DNA of 64,000 bases from Proteles cristata cristata (Eukaryota; Chordata; Mammalia; Carnivora; Hyaenidae): the NCBI GenBank assembly GCA_017311185.1, contig JAESUZ010003487.1, forward strand, positions 1,088,001 through 1,152,000. The letters are read 5' to 3'. Of the stretch, positions 20,517-32,455 are shown one piece after another. The position numbers and the translations under genes are program-made. Every line of letters starts with the position of its first letter. The first letter of the stretch is position 1. A model generated the notes under the pieces. The model was not told the DNA's origin. It did no database searches and saw only the letters and a list, made by a program, of their open reading frames with translations.

Positions 20517-20719
20517 CAGGATGACTTCTTAGCCAGTGTAATCCTTTCCATATACAAGTCCAGGTTCCATCTACTCAAAACTCAAACATCTCAACAGTCA
20601 AATTCTTATGTGTCCTTTAATAGGCCTGTAAAAGTCTCACTCAGCATACCAATCAAGTCCTTAGTGGCCCTGGATAAGCCTGTAGACATCTATAAGGTCA
20701 GCTCTCAATCTCATCTTCC

Positions 20720-21045
20720 ACCACTCTGAGCCCTTCCCTCCACTCTGCTCGTTCAGGCCTTTTTGCTGCTCTTAGGAGGTATAGGCATGTTCCCGTCTTC
20801 CCGTAGGTGTTTGCGCAGGCTGCCGCCTCCACGTGGAACTCTGTTTCCCAAATGGTCACGTAGCTGAGTTCTTCACCCTCTGCCAGCACTTTGCCCTTTA
20901 AATCATTGCTTATGGTGATCTGTCTCTTCTCACCAGACTGTCAACTCCATGGGAATGAGAGTCTTGAGTTTTGTTTACTGATGGATCCCAAGAGCCAAGG
21001 GGGTCTAACACATAGCAGGCTCTCAATAAATATTTGTTAAATGAG
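20720..21045 (+). mobile_element. L2 LINE 3' end, sense
   Basis: ACCAGACTGTCAACTCCATGG, then ATGGATCCCAAGAGCC and CACATAGCAGGCTCTCAATAA with a final ATTTGTTAAATGAG, is the standard 3' terminus of L2. With 19030-19440 it may be one copy split by the CT tract. Confidence 0.75.
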
Positions 21046-21314
21046 AAGTCCCTTGAGAACTTATATGTCTCTTCTCTTCTCACCTTCAAGATATTTTCTC
21101 TAAACAAAGGTAGTTACCACCTTAAATGGTTTAGGTAATAACTTTTGTATTTTTTATATTCCATTCTATTGAAATTGTCTATTTTCTCATTTATAATTCT
21201 CAATAGATTGCCCTTATGTTCTTTGACAGTGGGGACCCACACATCTTACTATTACTGAAAGCATCTTAATAATGCTTGGTTGGTTTATAACAGATTCTCC
21301 TTAAATGATGTCTT
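21046..21314. other. No gene seen
   Basis: AT-rich unique-looking sequence. Confidence 0.35.
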
Positions 21315-21540
21315 AATAAATAAATAACAGTAATGCCTGACAATTGTACATGGCTTTATTTATATATGGAGTACTTTAATCCTCCCTTGGGGTGGTAATA
21401 TCATTCCCATTTTAAAACTAAGAATGCTCAGTGAATATCAATAATTGGTCCAAGGTCATACAGTAAGGAGCAAGTGGAAGTTGAGCTTTCTACCTCTGAA
21501 TTCCATGTGGGTATTTTCCCCCCATCACATTGTACTACTT
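21315..21540 (-). mobile_element. MIR SINE relic, antisense
   Basis: ATCCTCCCTTGGGGTGGTAAT, CATTCCCATTTTAAAACTAAG and GGTCCAAGGTCATACAGTAAG follow MIR in reverse complement. Confidence 0.75.
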
Positions 21541-24500
21541 CCCCAATATTAGATCCATTATGTTGCTGGGCCTCTAACTCTATTTGTTAACTAACTGTAT
21601 TCAAATACTGCCAGGAGGAGTGGTTTGTTAGATTCATTAGAGTGAACATCGGAAGCTTTTTCATTCCCTTAAGAACCATAAATGGGCATATCAGACAACC
21701 CATGTAACCCTGGCAGGTGTGCGTGAGGCAGCCCCTCAGCTGAGGTGATATGACTTATCCTAGAGCATTCATCTCCCCAAGCGTGAGGTTGTGGTCCCTA
21801 AACTTCCTGTCTCACAAACTTTGACTCTTGGCTATTATCCAGGCATTCCTCATACAAAGTTTGCTGTATGTGGGAGTGGTGTACATCAGCAGGAACGTTC
21901 ATATCACCAAAAATTAATTTTATCTAAGCAAAAGTCACCTTGCCTTATCTTTTGTATGTGTGATTTCTCACTTTTCCTGCTTTTAAACCGTATCATCTCA
22001 TTCTGCACATGCCTCTTTCTGTAAACACATCCATTTTACTTTAACATTTCTTTGGCTTTGGCTTTCCTGCAGGTACATGTTAAAATAAGTTTTCAAATTT
22101 TCTCATTTATTTACATTATGCAGATCAATGTATTTCTTTTTCATGCTATTTGGTATCCAGATGACATACTCTAGATTGTATACCAAGACAATGGCAGAAC
22201 CGGATTCCAGAACAGAAATCCTCTGAACATTTAATCATGAGTCCTGAAGAAACAAGCTTTTGGAATGTCACCTCCACAGGAGGTGGCTTCTGCTTGGAGA
22301 CTTCCCCATACTGTCCAGTACTGCCAAACATGTGTTCTGTTTCCCTGGCTTGAAGTAGGAATCAGAGCAAAATTCATTTCAAGGAGAAGAACAGAGGTTT
22401 GAAACAGAGATTAAATCATAAAATTGAGAATTACTGGCACTGCGCACATTGGCAGTTGTGTCTTGACACGTGCCATTCACAGTTAAGCACTGTGGCTACT
22501 AAAGGAGTTGATAAAATCTTTTGTGTCTCCTGGGAAGATCCAACCCAGGGCGGTAAATTACCCCATGCAGATTAGCACTGAGCAGTTGATTCTCTAAAGC
22601 ATACTTAGGATGGCAGTGAGATCCTAGGATTTTATTGATCCCTGAAAGTTGCCTATGTCCTCCAACTTGGATCAATCATGGAAAATGGTAGGAAAAGTCT
22701 TCTCAATTGCAGGGAGTTTTTCAAAAATATTAGCTCACTTCCCTCTGTATGTGTGCAAGGTCACATCCCAAGCTACTGTCTTTAGATGTTGGTGGGAGCT
22801 AGGCAAGGGAGTAGGCTGTCTTAAATATGATAGAGTGAGAAGTAACACGGGCAGTAGCAAAGAAGTGGAAGAATGAAAGGAAAGTCCTGAGATGTTGTCT
22901 GTCAAGGGCATAGGCTGATAAAATGGCTCGTGGGGGCGGGACCAACCAATCCTTAGGCTGCAAAGACCAGGCCTTCCACACCAGGCATTTCTGTGATCAT
23001 GCCGATCGTTCTGAGCCTGGTGAATTGCTGCAGACTCACATTTTGTAAAACTACAATGAGTTTATCATGTAGGCATAGTTTGAACTCTTTTACTGTACCT
23101 TCTAATAACTTCTGATAGATGTGCTAATCAAAATAAACCTTCATGGATGTATTTGGATGCACATAGGTGCTTTTTAAATGAAAAGTGAATTTTAAGATCT
23201 TGAGTTAAAGAGCTTCGTGGAGCTTGGATATTCTTGCCACGTGTTAATTATACCTCATGCTGAGTGGGCATTGGAAGATAGCGCGGCAGATCACATACAG
23301 ATGCATGAACTATCTCATGGGACCAAGAGTAATTATTCTTCTGAAGACTCTTGGGTTCTATTTTATTTCTCAAGATAGATCTATAAATCTGATAGCAATT
23401 GTATTACATCAAGTGTATGAAGCTGTTAAATAAATGTAAGGAAAAGACAGGATGTTTAAAATGTCATGTCAAAATAAATAACTGGGTGCTTCACAGCAAA
23501 GACAACTTTACATCAGCATGGATACCAACACATGGAAGCAATTAATAGAAATATTTTCGGTGAGAAATAGAAACATATCTATGGCCATTACTGAAATGCA
23601 TTAAACAAGATGAACTTTTTGGAGAAAGTGAAAAAATAATATTTGCTAAAAAAATAAAAGCTTTTGGCTGTCATACAGTAATGTGTAATACTAGTGTTTC
23701 TGAGGTTCCCAGTTCTTCAATCCTCTTTATTCATGAGTGCATTGGAAACAGCAGATTTTGATTCAAATCACCTTAAATTCAAGGACTGCGTTAATGTCTA
23801 TTGGCCTCCTTGGAGAATTTTCCTACAATGATGGTGCCGTCTGGAATTCTATTTATTTGTTTTCAAAATGGAGAAAAAATAATTCAGAGCTGGATATGGA
23901 TCACACAGTGTATATGCCTTTTAAGAAATTATTTGCTGAAAAATGATTCACATTCCAAAAAAAGCAACATTGCCCCCCCACCCCATTTCTCTTACTCCTT
24001 AAGCCCCAAATGACCTAAGCTTAAAGATACTTGAAAAATAAAAGTCTCCAGAGGATATTCAACGTGTGGAATGAATTAACAGGAACCACAATGGCACTAA
24101 AGTTAATAATTATATAGTAAAAGAATGAAAAATTGGCATGCTTCTGAAGTTAACATAACAAATAGGGAACATGTAAGGAGCATGCTTTGCCAAGTTTAAG
24201 ATGAGCTCAAAAACAGGAACTTTGAACTAGAATTGTACCTATTTTTTGTTAGTTTACTCAAAGCTGATTTTTTATTTTTAAGGGGAAGAGGTCTAAAAAT
24301 ATATATTTTACAAGTGACAAAGGCTGTTGGATATTAAACGGCTGTTAGAAAATAATATATTTTATGATTCAAGTGTAAATGAGTCAGAAACATATGGATT
24401 AGATTTCCCTTAAATCTGTTCAAATATTAAAAGCAAGGGGGAAGGCACTTGGCAAATGTATTGGAAGTTTTTCAAAACTGTGATGTCTAAATGTACATTT

Positions 24501-25934
24501 TGAAAGTGCTGTGAAGTCTGGATTCTCCCTAGACTCAGTGATTAGCTTAAGCGGGTAGATCCTATAGGCAAAGAAGGTCAATTTAAATAATTTCTTTGAC
24601 AGTGGAAGTTTATGCCTTTTATAAGATCGTTTATCAACAGTCAGCTGGAAACTCTGGAAAGAGATTCATCTGCAAAGCAAATTATTAAAAATCTCATCTC
24701 TAAATGGACTGAGCAAGGCCAGCTTTAGACGTTAGATTCTGACTGTCTGATTTTCACGGGTCTTTTTCAAATCTAATATGCTTTCAGACTTTGATAGATC
24801 TGTCCCCCTAACAGGTTATGTTGTAGTCTGCAATCACTCGGGGTTAGATTCCAATGTTTGCTAACCCGTAACTCATGGGCACCATATTCGGAGGAGATGG
24901 TGGTATCCCAGTGCATACCTGCTGCCGTCAGCCCTAGTGAGAGCTCTATTTTTAGAAGTGTGAATTCAATAAAGGTACACGGGATACCCTCTGAAACTCT
25001 GGAAATAAAGTTATGTAGAAGCTGTCAGTTCTCTGAGGTTAGAGCCCCCTATCAGCATGGCCAGGACAGGATTTGGACCAGCTAGCTGAGCCCCTGATTC
25101 ATGTTCTGGATTGCACTCAAACCCCACCCATTCATTGTATATAAATTCCTGACCCTCATCACAAGGTGGTCCAGACCAGACTGTGTGAAGAGGTCAGTGT
25201 GCATTCATTCCCATTGCCAGAAAAATGAATCAAGATTTATGGGCCACAACCACAATATGAAGGACAGATTATTATTTATGTAGTAAGCCCATGATTATCT
25301 GTTTTGGCCTTCATTTCACTACCAGATCTTTTAACCTATTTCTTGATGACGTTGGCATTATTAGGAATTCTTTCCCAATCAACTCACTTTTATTTTATCT
25401 GGCATGAAACAATAAGGCTTATGAGAGTTTTTACTCTATCATGGCTACATGTGCATTTACTTTTTTTCCTCATCATTGCAGAAATTGTCAAGAGTTGGGT
25501 TCTTGTCCAACTTTCAAGAAAATATGTATATCTCTGTATGTGTATAAATATGGGGACCCTAATATTTTCTTTTGAAGCCCTTACAGATATTTGGATTGCT
25601 CAGATTTATTTTTAGGCTTTTCCTTTTCACTGGAAGCAATTTGCCCTAAAGAAATTTTGCTCTATACTTTTCCCATGATAGGTGAGAAAGCAAGTCTTTA
25701 AATACCAGTGGTGAAACGCCCTCTCAAAAATACAGAAAAAAAGAAAGATATAAAAAATTTGGAAGCAAAGTGACCAATTTTAGGGTAGCATAAAAGCAGC
25801 TTTTTAAAAGTAAAACTGCCCTTTGATATTTAATGGTGACTCCAAATAAAGAAAAAGTAGGACACAAAAACCTTTCTCTTGAGAATCTGCTGTCTATTTT
25901 TTTGTAGGGGGAGATGATTAGTTTCTAGGATTTA
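21541..25934. other. 4.4 kb with no gene and no recognised interspersed repeat
   Basis: I went through this stretch for SINE, L1, L2, MIR, LTR and hAT landmarks and found none. Composition is moderately AT-rich. The frames in it (up to 103 codons at 25304-25615, Leu/Phe-rich on AT-rich DNA) show no supported domain. Most other parts of the window carry a recognisable repeat every kilobase or so. Confidence 0.45.
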
Positions 25935-26115
25935 AAATCTGAATTTAGAAAATGGGTATAAAGTTAGTTATATAAGAGGAATATGTTCCAGAGATCTGCC
26001 ATACACCATAGTGCCTATAGTTAATAATAAAGTGTTATAATATTATAGGAACTGTAGTAATAAGGTATCGTGTACTTAAACATTTGTTGAGAGTCCTTAG
26101 AATTATTTTACCCAA
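25935..26115 (+). mobile_element. Old L1 3' UTR fragment, sense
   Basis: GGGTATAAAGTTAGTTATATAAG, CAGAGATCTGCCATACACCATAG and GTGCCTATAGTTAATAATAA are landmarks of an old L1M-type 3' UTR. Confidence 0.7.
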
Positions 26116-27570
26116 GTATGATTCTGTGTAAGTTGCGAATATTTGTAGGTAAATGCTCAGCTCAAAATTTTAGGGTTGTACCATGGAGATCATGTTCTGC
26201 ACCAGTGCAGATTTCAATGAGGTGGACCATGCAGTTTCATATTCATGTGTACATCTGATTTACCTGAAACCTCATTTAGTCTCTGTGGAAGCAGCTAACA
26301 TCTGGCTTTACTCTGAAAGTCCACAAAAGGGGCTTGTTTGTGAGGCCACCATATGACGTCATCCCAGCCCTAACCATGCATTCAAGGGGAAACTTGAGCA
26401 CCCTTCCATGGAAAGTTTGAGTGGCTCTAATATTCACTTTGTGAAGATGCCTTCAGAGAAGAGGTACCACTCTTCCAGTTTGGAAAAGAAATGTCAACTT
26501 GAGAAAGGCACAGCATTTTGACTACATCCTTGATTTGCTCTAGTGATCAGAGTTCTCCACTGGGTTTGAGAACAGTGTTGGTATTTTATTGTTTCTTCCG
26601 TGTGGTTCTGGCTGCTATGGGAACAACCACTTTGGTGTTCTGATGGTCAGCACGTCTGACTCACTGTGGGGAAAGGTACAGTAACACTATGGCACACTTT
26701 CAGGAAAAAGCATGGAAAGCAAAACAGAATCCGTGACCCCCTTAAAATAAAGGGACACTGTCTGACATCCAAATCAGGTTAAACCTGAGGGCCTGACTTG
26801 GCAGCGTGTAAAAGGAACTCAAACACTGTGTGTCTAGGAGTCCACGCTCGCTTTTGAGTGATGGTTTCTCTATTCACACCACCAACCTCTTAACTACATT
26901 TGTAAACACATAATAAAACAGGCCATGACCCTAGACCAGAGTTCTCAACACTTCACTTATGTCATTTAGCCCTGCATCTTGAAAATCGCCGAGAACATAG
27001 TGTGGATTATTCCATAACTGATGCAACTAAATTCCTTCCAGGGAGCTCGGCAGTGACTCTTTTGTAACCTGGCACCCCAGCTCGTCTCCAGTGTTGGCTT
27101 CTGCGCTAGCTCGACCTGTACCCCCCACAACAACACAAAGCCATTCCATTGGCTTTTCCAGAAGACCTGGGAGAAGATCTGTTTCTTTTCAACCCCTTTC
27201 TCTTGCATCTCATAACATACTTATTGAAGTCACTGGAAACACAGATCTTACATAGGAGCCCCTCCATTTTCATATAGTATAGAAAAGAAGGGATACTGTT
27301 AAAAATGTCCTGGTCTCATGACTAATAGTATTCCATAGTAAGGTAAAATATAGAGGCAGGATTTTCAAAATCTATAATATAAGAGTAAAATGGAAGAGTA
27401 GAAAACATAGGATATGTCAGTACAAAAAAGATGGTCTATCAATAAAGAGAAAATTGTAGTTTTAAAATATATCAATTAAAAGAAAAACTCAAGACTGATC
27501 TGCCACCGCACTGTGTTAAAGTAAGTCTGGGGGCATTAAGTGAACTACTAGAGGTGTCAACCAAGACCTA
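26116..27570. other. No gene seen; contains a perfect CRE palindrome
   Basis: No recognised repeats. TGACGTCA, the full CREB/ATF palindrome, lies at 26354-26361 with an adjacent CATATG. Confidence 0.4.
26354..26361. promoter_or_regulatory. Full CRE palindrome TGACGTCA
   Basis: Perfect 8-bp consensus for CREB/ATF binding, with a CpG retained in a CpG-poor region. Eight bases can occur by chance about once per 65 kb, so on its own this is weak. Confidence 0.3.
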
Positions 27571-27572
27571 TT

Positions 27573-27590
27573 CCACCACCAGGGGGCGCA
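27573..27590 (+). promoter_or_regulatory. Near-perfect CTCF-like motif
   Basis: CCACCAGGGGGCGC at 27576-27589 matches the CTCF core at all 14 positions. It lies in sequence free of recognised repeats. It faces the opposing motif at 27609-27626. Confidence 0.75.
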
Positions 27591-27608
27591 AGGTAGTAAA
27601 CCAGGCTA

Positions 27609-27626
27609 TGCTGCCCTCTGGTAGCA
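27609..27626 (-). promoter_or_regulatory. CTCF-like motif, opposing strand
   Basis: The minus strand reads TGCTACCAGAGGGCAGCA, with the CTACCAGAGGGCAGC core fitting the CTCF consensus well. It is about 20 bp downstream of the plus-strand motif, in convergent orientation. Confidence 0.65.
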
Positions 27627-28889
27627 AGAATTCAACTAGATGACATTTCGAGAGCCAAGAAAGTGATTCCAAGAGGAAGTCATCTTCCCACTAAATGAGT
27701 GAAGGTGGAGAAGTCGTTATGACTTGAAAACAGAGAGAATGAACTCCTTTTCAAATCCATGCTTCATGAGAAACTAGCCCAGTTGAACACTCAGGGAATC
27801 AGAGAATGTTTGCACCAGCACTCATCTGCAAACAGTAAAGGGATCCTAGTAGACTACAGACTGGAAATGTTTTTCCTAATGTAAGCAATTTACAGAAATG
27901 GCTAAATGACTTTTATTTATTTATTTATTTATTTATTTATTAATTTTGGAGAGCTTGAAAGCCTCCAGGAAAGACTGAGTGAAAACAACTATGGTCTCAG
28001 CATTTAAACAATGGTCTGAATGATTTTCCAAACAAAACGTGTTATTACTATGGATGAATTGGGAAATGTGTAGGGTTCAGAGGCATCTGTGGGTTTCTTG
28101 ACAGAGCAAAGGAGCTTTCTTTCTGATGCTGGATGCAAATTACAAAAAAGAAACTCATAATGAAATTTTAAAAGAGGAGATTCCAGTCTTATATGGGACC
28201 CGTCACTTCTCTCAGTTTTGATTTGTCTGGTTCACGCCCCACAGAGAAGGTTAAAAATTTTCCACACCCTTCTTAAGAGATCTTCCCCCACCTCTACCCT
28301 CATGTCTGTTTCCACGGACCGTTTTTTTCTGCTGGCAGTTTCCTTCCTCTGTAGGCCCACATGACAACTTTCTTCCCATCTTTCTCAAGACTCAGGATCT
28401 AGTCCCTGGAGATGTGAAGGAGTAGGATGAGAAGAAGAGTCAGCGTGATCTGGGAGAAGGAACAAGACTCAGTGACCTCAAAGACTTCAAAGGACTCAGG
28501 GGCTTGATTCTTTTGATTTTTAAAATCTCCCTGTTGCTCTACACAATGTGAGGGAAGGGGGAGGATTTCCAGTTTTGAATCCAGCCCTTAAAAGGTTGCA
28601 TCATAATAACCGCTAGCTGTATTTAACACTTCCCAAATATGATGCTGTCCTCCCCTATGGAGTCAGACTTGGAACTTGGGGTGATTCTCAAGGTAGCCTG
28701 AACACATTCTCCTATTATCAGGCCCCCAAGGAGCTTTCCCAAATGGAATAGTTAACTGCTGCTGCTTCCCCTCCATACTGAAAAGATTCAAGCTCAGGTC
28801 GCCTAAAGGTTGATCTATTTCACTTGGGTCCTGTTCAAAGAGATGATAAAAGAGGAGATGGATTAGAGACCCAAGGAAGTGAGAGTGTG
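27627..28889. other. No gene seen
   Basis: Unique-looking sequence with a short (TTTA)n run at 27910-27944. A 115-codon minus frame (28663-29010) overlaps the L1 relic and has no domain. Confidence 0.4.
27908..27944 (+). repeat. (TTTA)n microsatellite
   Basis: About eight tandem TTTA units ending ATTAATTTTGGAGAG. This could be the stump of an antisense SINE tail, but no body is attached. Confidence 0.85.
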
Positions 28890-29465
28890 CTGTGGAAAAC
28901 GGTTGACAGTTTCTCAAAAGGTCAAAATTAGAATCATAACATGATCCAGGCCTTTCACTCCTAGGTATCGTCCCACAAGAATGAAAGTAGGGATTCAAAT
29001 ACTTATACACAACTGTTCATAGCAGTACAATTTACAATAAGTAGAAAGTAGAAACAGCCCAAATGTTTATCAGTGGATGAACAGAAAAACAAGCGTGGTA
29101 TACCCACCCAATGGAATATTATCCAGCTATAAAAAGGAACAAAGTACTAACACATTCCGTAGTATGGATTAACCTAGAAAACATTATGCAGAGTAAAGGA
29201 AGCCAGGCACAAAAGGTCATATATTGTGTGACTCCAATTATATGAAGTATCCCAAATAGGCAAATCCGTAGAGACAAAAAGCAGGTTAATAGTTGTGTAG
29301 GAACTAACAGGAGGGGGGGATGGGTTGTGACTGGCTTAATGGGTACTGGATTTCACTGAGGGGGTGATACTGTTTTGGAACTAGAGATAGGTGGATACAC
29401 CAAACAGCAAAAAGTGGCACGCTTCAAGGAGGTTAATTCTGTGTTCTGTGAATTTCACCTCAGTT

Positions 29466-29515
<50 letters not shown>
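28890..29515 (+). mobile_element. Old L1 3' end, sense, with (AC)n tail
   Basis: ORF2 3' region and UTR landmarks are TTCATAGCAGTACAATTTACA, CCCAAATGTTTATCAGTGGATG, CAATGGAATATTATCCAGC and GTGAATTTCACCTCAGTTAAA. The tail has become a pure (AC)n run of about 22 units at 29469-29513. Same general family as 1-795. Reading frames are broken. Confidence 0.88.
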
Positions 29516-31309
29516 AACACTTTAGGGTTACACAGGCCCTAAAGCACACAGAACAACCAGAAGTGCGTGGTCCTGCCACAGCCCCAAAGACCTCTTTCTA
29601 TTTCAGTTCAATGCCAAGATGCAGAACTGTGAAAAGCACCTCCAAATTCAACTCCCAATGGCTCTGTTCTTGAGTAGGGTCTTTGATGGACCCCTGAGCT
29701 TTTTCTGTTGTTGCTCAGAAGGAAAGTATCTTAGATGTTTCATCTAACAAGTGTTTTCAATAATCTCTGGGCAATTTCTCACATAGCCTAAGTGGGAAAG
29801 AAGATTTTTAAAATGGAAAACAAGCAAGGAAAACTACTCTCTCTCAGAGCTTTCAACAACTTTATTTAAATCAAACTTGGTTTTCATTGCATTTGGATTG
29901 TTTCTCTCATCCCGATTTTCATTACAGGAAACTATTTGAGGCCAACGCTCAAATCTAGTGTTTGGCTTTGTTTCTCTTGGTAGAGTTAACAGAATAGTTT
30001 AACATCTATTTTTTCTTTTCATGATTCTGCAGTCCTTATGTGGAGGCAAATAAATTCATCTCTACTGATATTTCACACTATTTTTCTAGTAGAGCTTTAA
30101 AGAGCCTAGTATGTTCTGTAATTCCCATCAAAATATCAATCACAAACAACTTCATCTGCAAATAAATTTAAATTGATTTAGCCCATCAGGGAGGCTTACA
30201 TGCACCCATAGTTCCTTGACAGGTTTCTCTGGGCTAAATAATAGAAATTAATCTGTAGTTGCCAAGTACCAAAGGGTGAGTAGTCCCTCAAGGTCACTGT
30301 GAAGAACATCGCTGGCTTTGAGCTTCGGAGAATTAAAAGACTTCCTTCCTGACAAGAGTGGATATGGACGTGGTAGAGGTGTCATTCAGGAAGATGATAG
30401 GGTTACCAGCCTGAAGGTAAAAAAGTCATTTGGAGCAGAGTGTCTTTTGTGTCTGAGCTTATGTTTAGAGAAGGTCAGGCTAAGGGCAACAGAATGACAT
30501 GTCAACTTCCGGCCCAAAGGGCTTCCTCTCGTGCTATTTGAAATCCAACAACGTGTAAACTTGCAAATACTGGGTCCCCTTGCTGTAGAATTTCTCATCG
30601 TAGGAGCTTTTCTTGTTCTTTCAGGCTGATGTAACTGTCACACATAAGTAGAAACAAGAGCCCTTCATTGTACCCAAACACATTGACAAGACAGCGATTA
30701 AGCCTCTGCTATTGACATGATTTTGGTCTGTGAAATAAGACATCATACTGGTTAGGCTTAAAAATCACTTTAAAAAGAAATCAAATCTCATTACGATGCA
30801 TGCCGAAGATCAAAGTTATTCTCCCTTTGATTTAGTATTTGAAGAGATGTAGTAGCATTTGAGAAGAAATATTAGCTCAGTCACTTCGTGTGTCATCGGC
30901 ATGATTTCTCATACTGATACAGAATCACTGTGTATATTATGCACACTGAACTTTCCATGATGCTCTGTTCTCCACTGGAGTTGGCTGGATTCCCAGAATG
31001 CAGCACGGCTTATCGTGGGGAAAACTGCGGAAAAGCGCTTCCATCTAGAAGAATAATCATCCTAGTGACACAGTAGTTGTAAATCTGTTAAAGTCAAATT
31101 TCTAGTTGCTATGAAATATAAAACGTCTTATAGAACACTAAGCCTAGGGTCACACTTTTATGAGTTAGGCAATTCCAACATGCTTTATCTTGGCACAGTA
31201 AAATATGGAGGCTAACTAGCTTTGCCATTTTAATTTTAAGATATGCCACATATAACATTGACTAGGAGACATAAAGTATTTGAGCTGCTTAATGGAGGAA
31301 ACAATATAC
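29516..31309. other. 1.8 kb with no gene and no recognised repeat
   Basis: Moderately AT-rich unique sequence. A stretch near 30130-30230 (CATCTGCAAATAAATTTAAA, then GATTTAGCCCATCAGGGAGG) looks ordered and non-repetitive. Conservation cannot be judged here. Confidence 0.4.
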
Positions 31310-31445
31310 CTCACTTTACATACCATGAACATTGCCACGTACTTCATCACACTTGATTCTTATGACAGCCTTGCAGGATAAATTGAACAATTTATTCTCA
31401 TCCCTGTTTCATAGATGATGAAGAGAGATAAGTGACCTTGAGATA
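31310..31445 (-). mobile_element. MIR/L2-core relic, antisense
   Basis: GATTCTTATGACAGCCTTGCA, a CTCATCCCTGTTTCATAGATGATGA-like block and following GAGATAAG fit reverse-complement MIR. Confidence 0.55.
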
Positions 31446-31757
31446 AGCCACCTTCCTGGAAGGATGCCACACCCAACCCAGAGCCCTTACCCCTTTGGCT
31501 GCCGGCTGCCATAGTTCTGAGCTTCAGAGCAACAGGCCTAAAAGAGCTGGTGCATAAGCACCAGAATTCAATGGTAGGAGACTCCTACCCTGCAGGGGCC
31601 TGGAGAGGATCTTTCCAAGTTGATGTTTTTCCCTGGAAGAACAGGGAGCCTTTACTCTTCTCGCCTCTCTTTTCTAAATCGGTGTTGTGCATTTTACTTT
31701 CATGTTAAACAATGACATTTGGAAATTCATTGGAAACAGTGTCATGTTTTAGAATTT
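31446..31757. other. No gene seen
   Basis: Unique-looking sequence before a SINE insertion. Confidence 0.35.
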
Positions 31758-32005
31758 ATCAGTGTGCTTTCTTTTTTTTTTTTTTTAATATTTTTATTTA
31801 TTTCTGAGAGAGAGAGAGACAGAATGAGCAGGGGAGGGTCAGAGAGAGAGGGAGTCACAGACTGAAACAGGCTCCAGGCTCTGAGCTGGCAGTCAGCACA
31901 GAGCCCCACACGGGGCTCGAACCCACGAACCGCGAGATCATGACCTAAGGAAAGTCGGACGCTTAACCGACTAAGCCACCCAGGCGTCCTATCCATGTGC
32001 TTTCT
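31758..32005 (-). mobile_element. Carnivore SINE, type A, antisense
   Basis: The SINE is 31773-31990. The target repeat is 15 bp with two differences (ATCAGTGTGCTTTCT at 31758-31772, ATCCATGTGCTTTCT at 31991-32005). The head carries GGCGTCCT, a CpG-type change from GGCGCCCC. Confidence 0.95.
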
Positions 32006-32339
32006 ACTCAAATACTGAGAGTGAAGTGCGGTTGGGAGTTCTCTATTTGCTTTGTTTATTTCAACCAACAGGGAAAGATTAGGGGACCGCCCCAGGCAGA
32101 GGCAGGGGGCTGAGAGCTGTCCCAGAGCCATGGGTATTTGGATGTTCTGGAGAATCTGGACAGAGAAGGTGAAGTGCATCATATCAATACAGTTTAGATG
32201 TGTGTGACCATGGCAAGAGGCTGCGTTAGGAGGCAGAAATAAAATAGAGGGCCTGCCTGAAATTGAGGGTTGAGACCACGTGGCTGGAAACCTGGCACAC
32301 GCCTGTTTCTTCACAAAAAGCTTTGGACTGGGAGTTATA
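32006..32339. other. Unique sequence inside a 235-codon minus-strand frame
   Basis: A minus-strand open frame covers 31742-32449. Its last third is antisense SINE and its start overlaps a MIR. The non-repeat middle has no domain that I recognise. I consider it a chance frame. Confidence 0.35.
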
Positions 32340-32455
32340 TTTTGGTTGTAGTTGCAGAGCCACCAATTACTGATTGCCCGATGACTCTGAGTAAATGGCT
32401 TCCTTTCCTGGCCCTGGGGGTCCTCACCTATCAACGGGGATGTACACAACTGTGG
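32340..32455 (+). mobile_element. MIR SINE relic, sense
   Basis: GATGACTCTGAGTAAATGGC, TTCCTTTCCTGGCCCTGGGG and CCTCACCTATCAACGGGGATG follow the MIR core in forward orientation. Confidence 0.6.

Noticed and set aside
19694..20729. Three overlapping open frames of 257-325 codons on the plus strand
   Set aside because: They run through the CT-only tract, where no plus-strand stop codon can form. Composition is Ser, Phe, Leu and Pro only, and all three phases are open at once.
31742..32449. 235-codon minus-strand frame
   Set aside because: Its end is antisense SINE, its start overlaps a MIR, and the middle shows no domain, start context or splice support.
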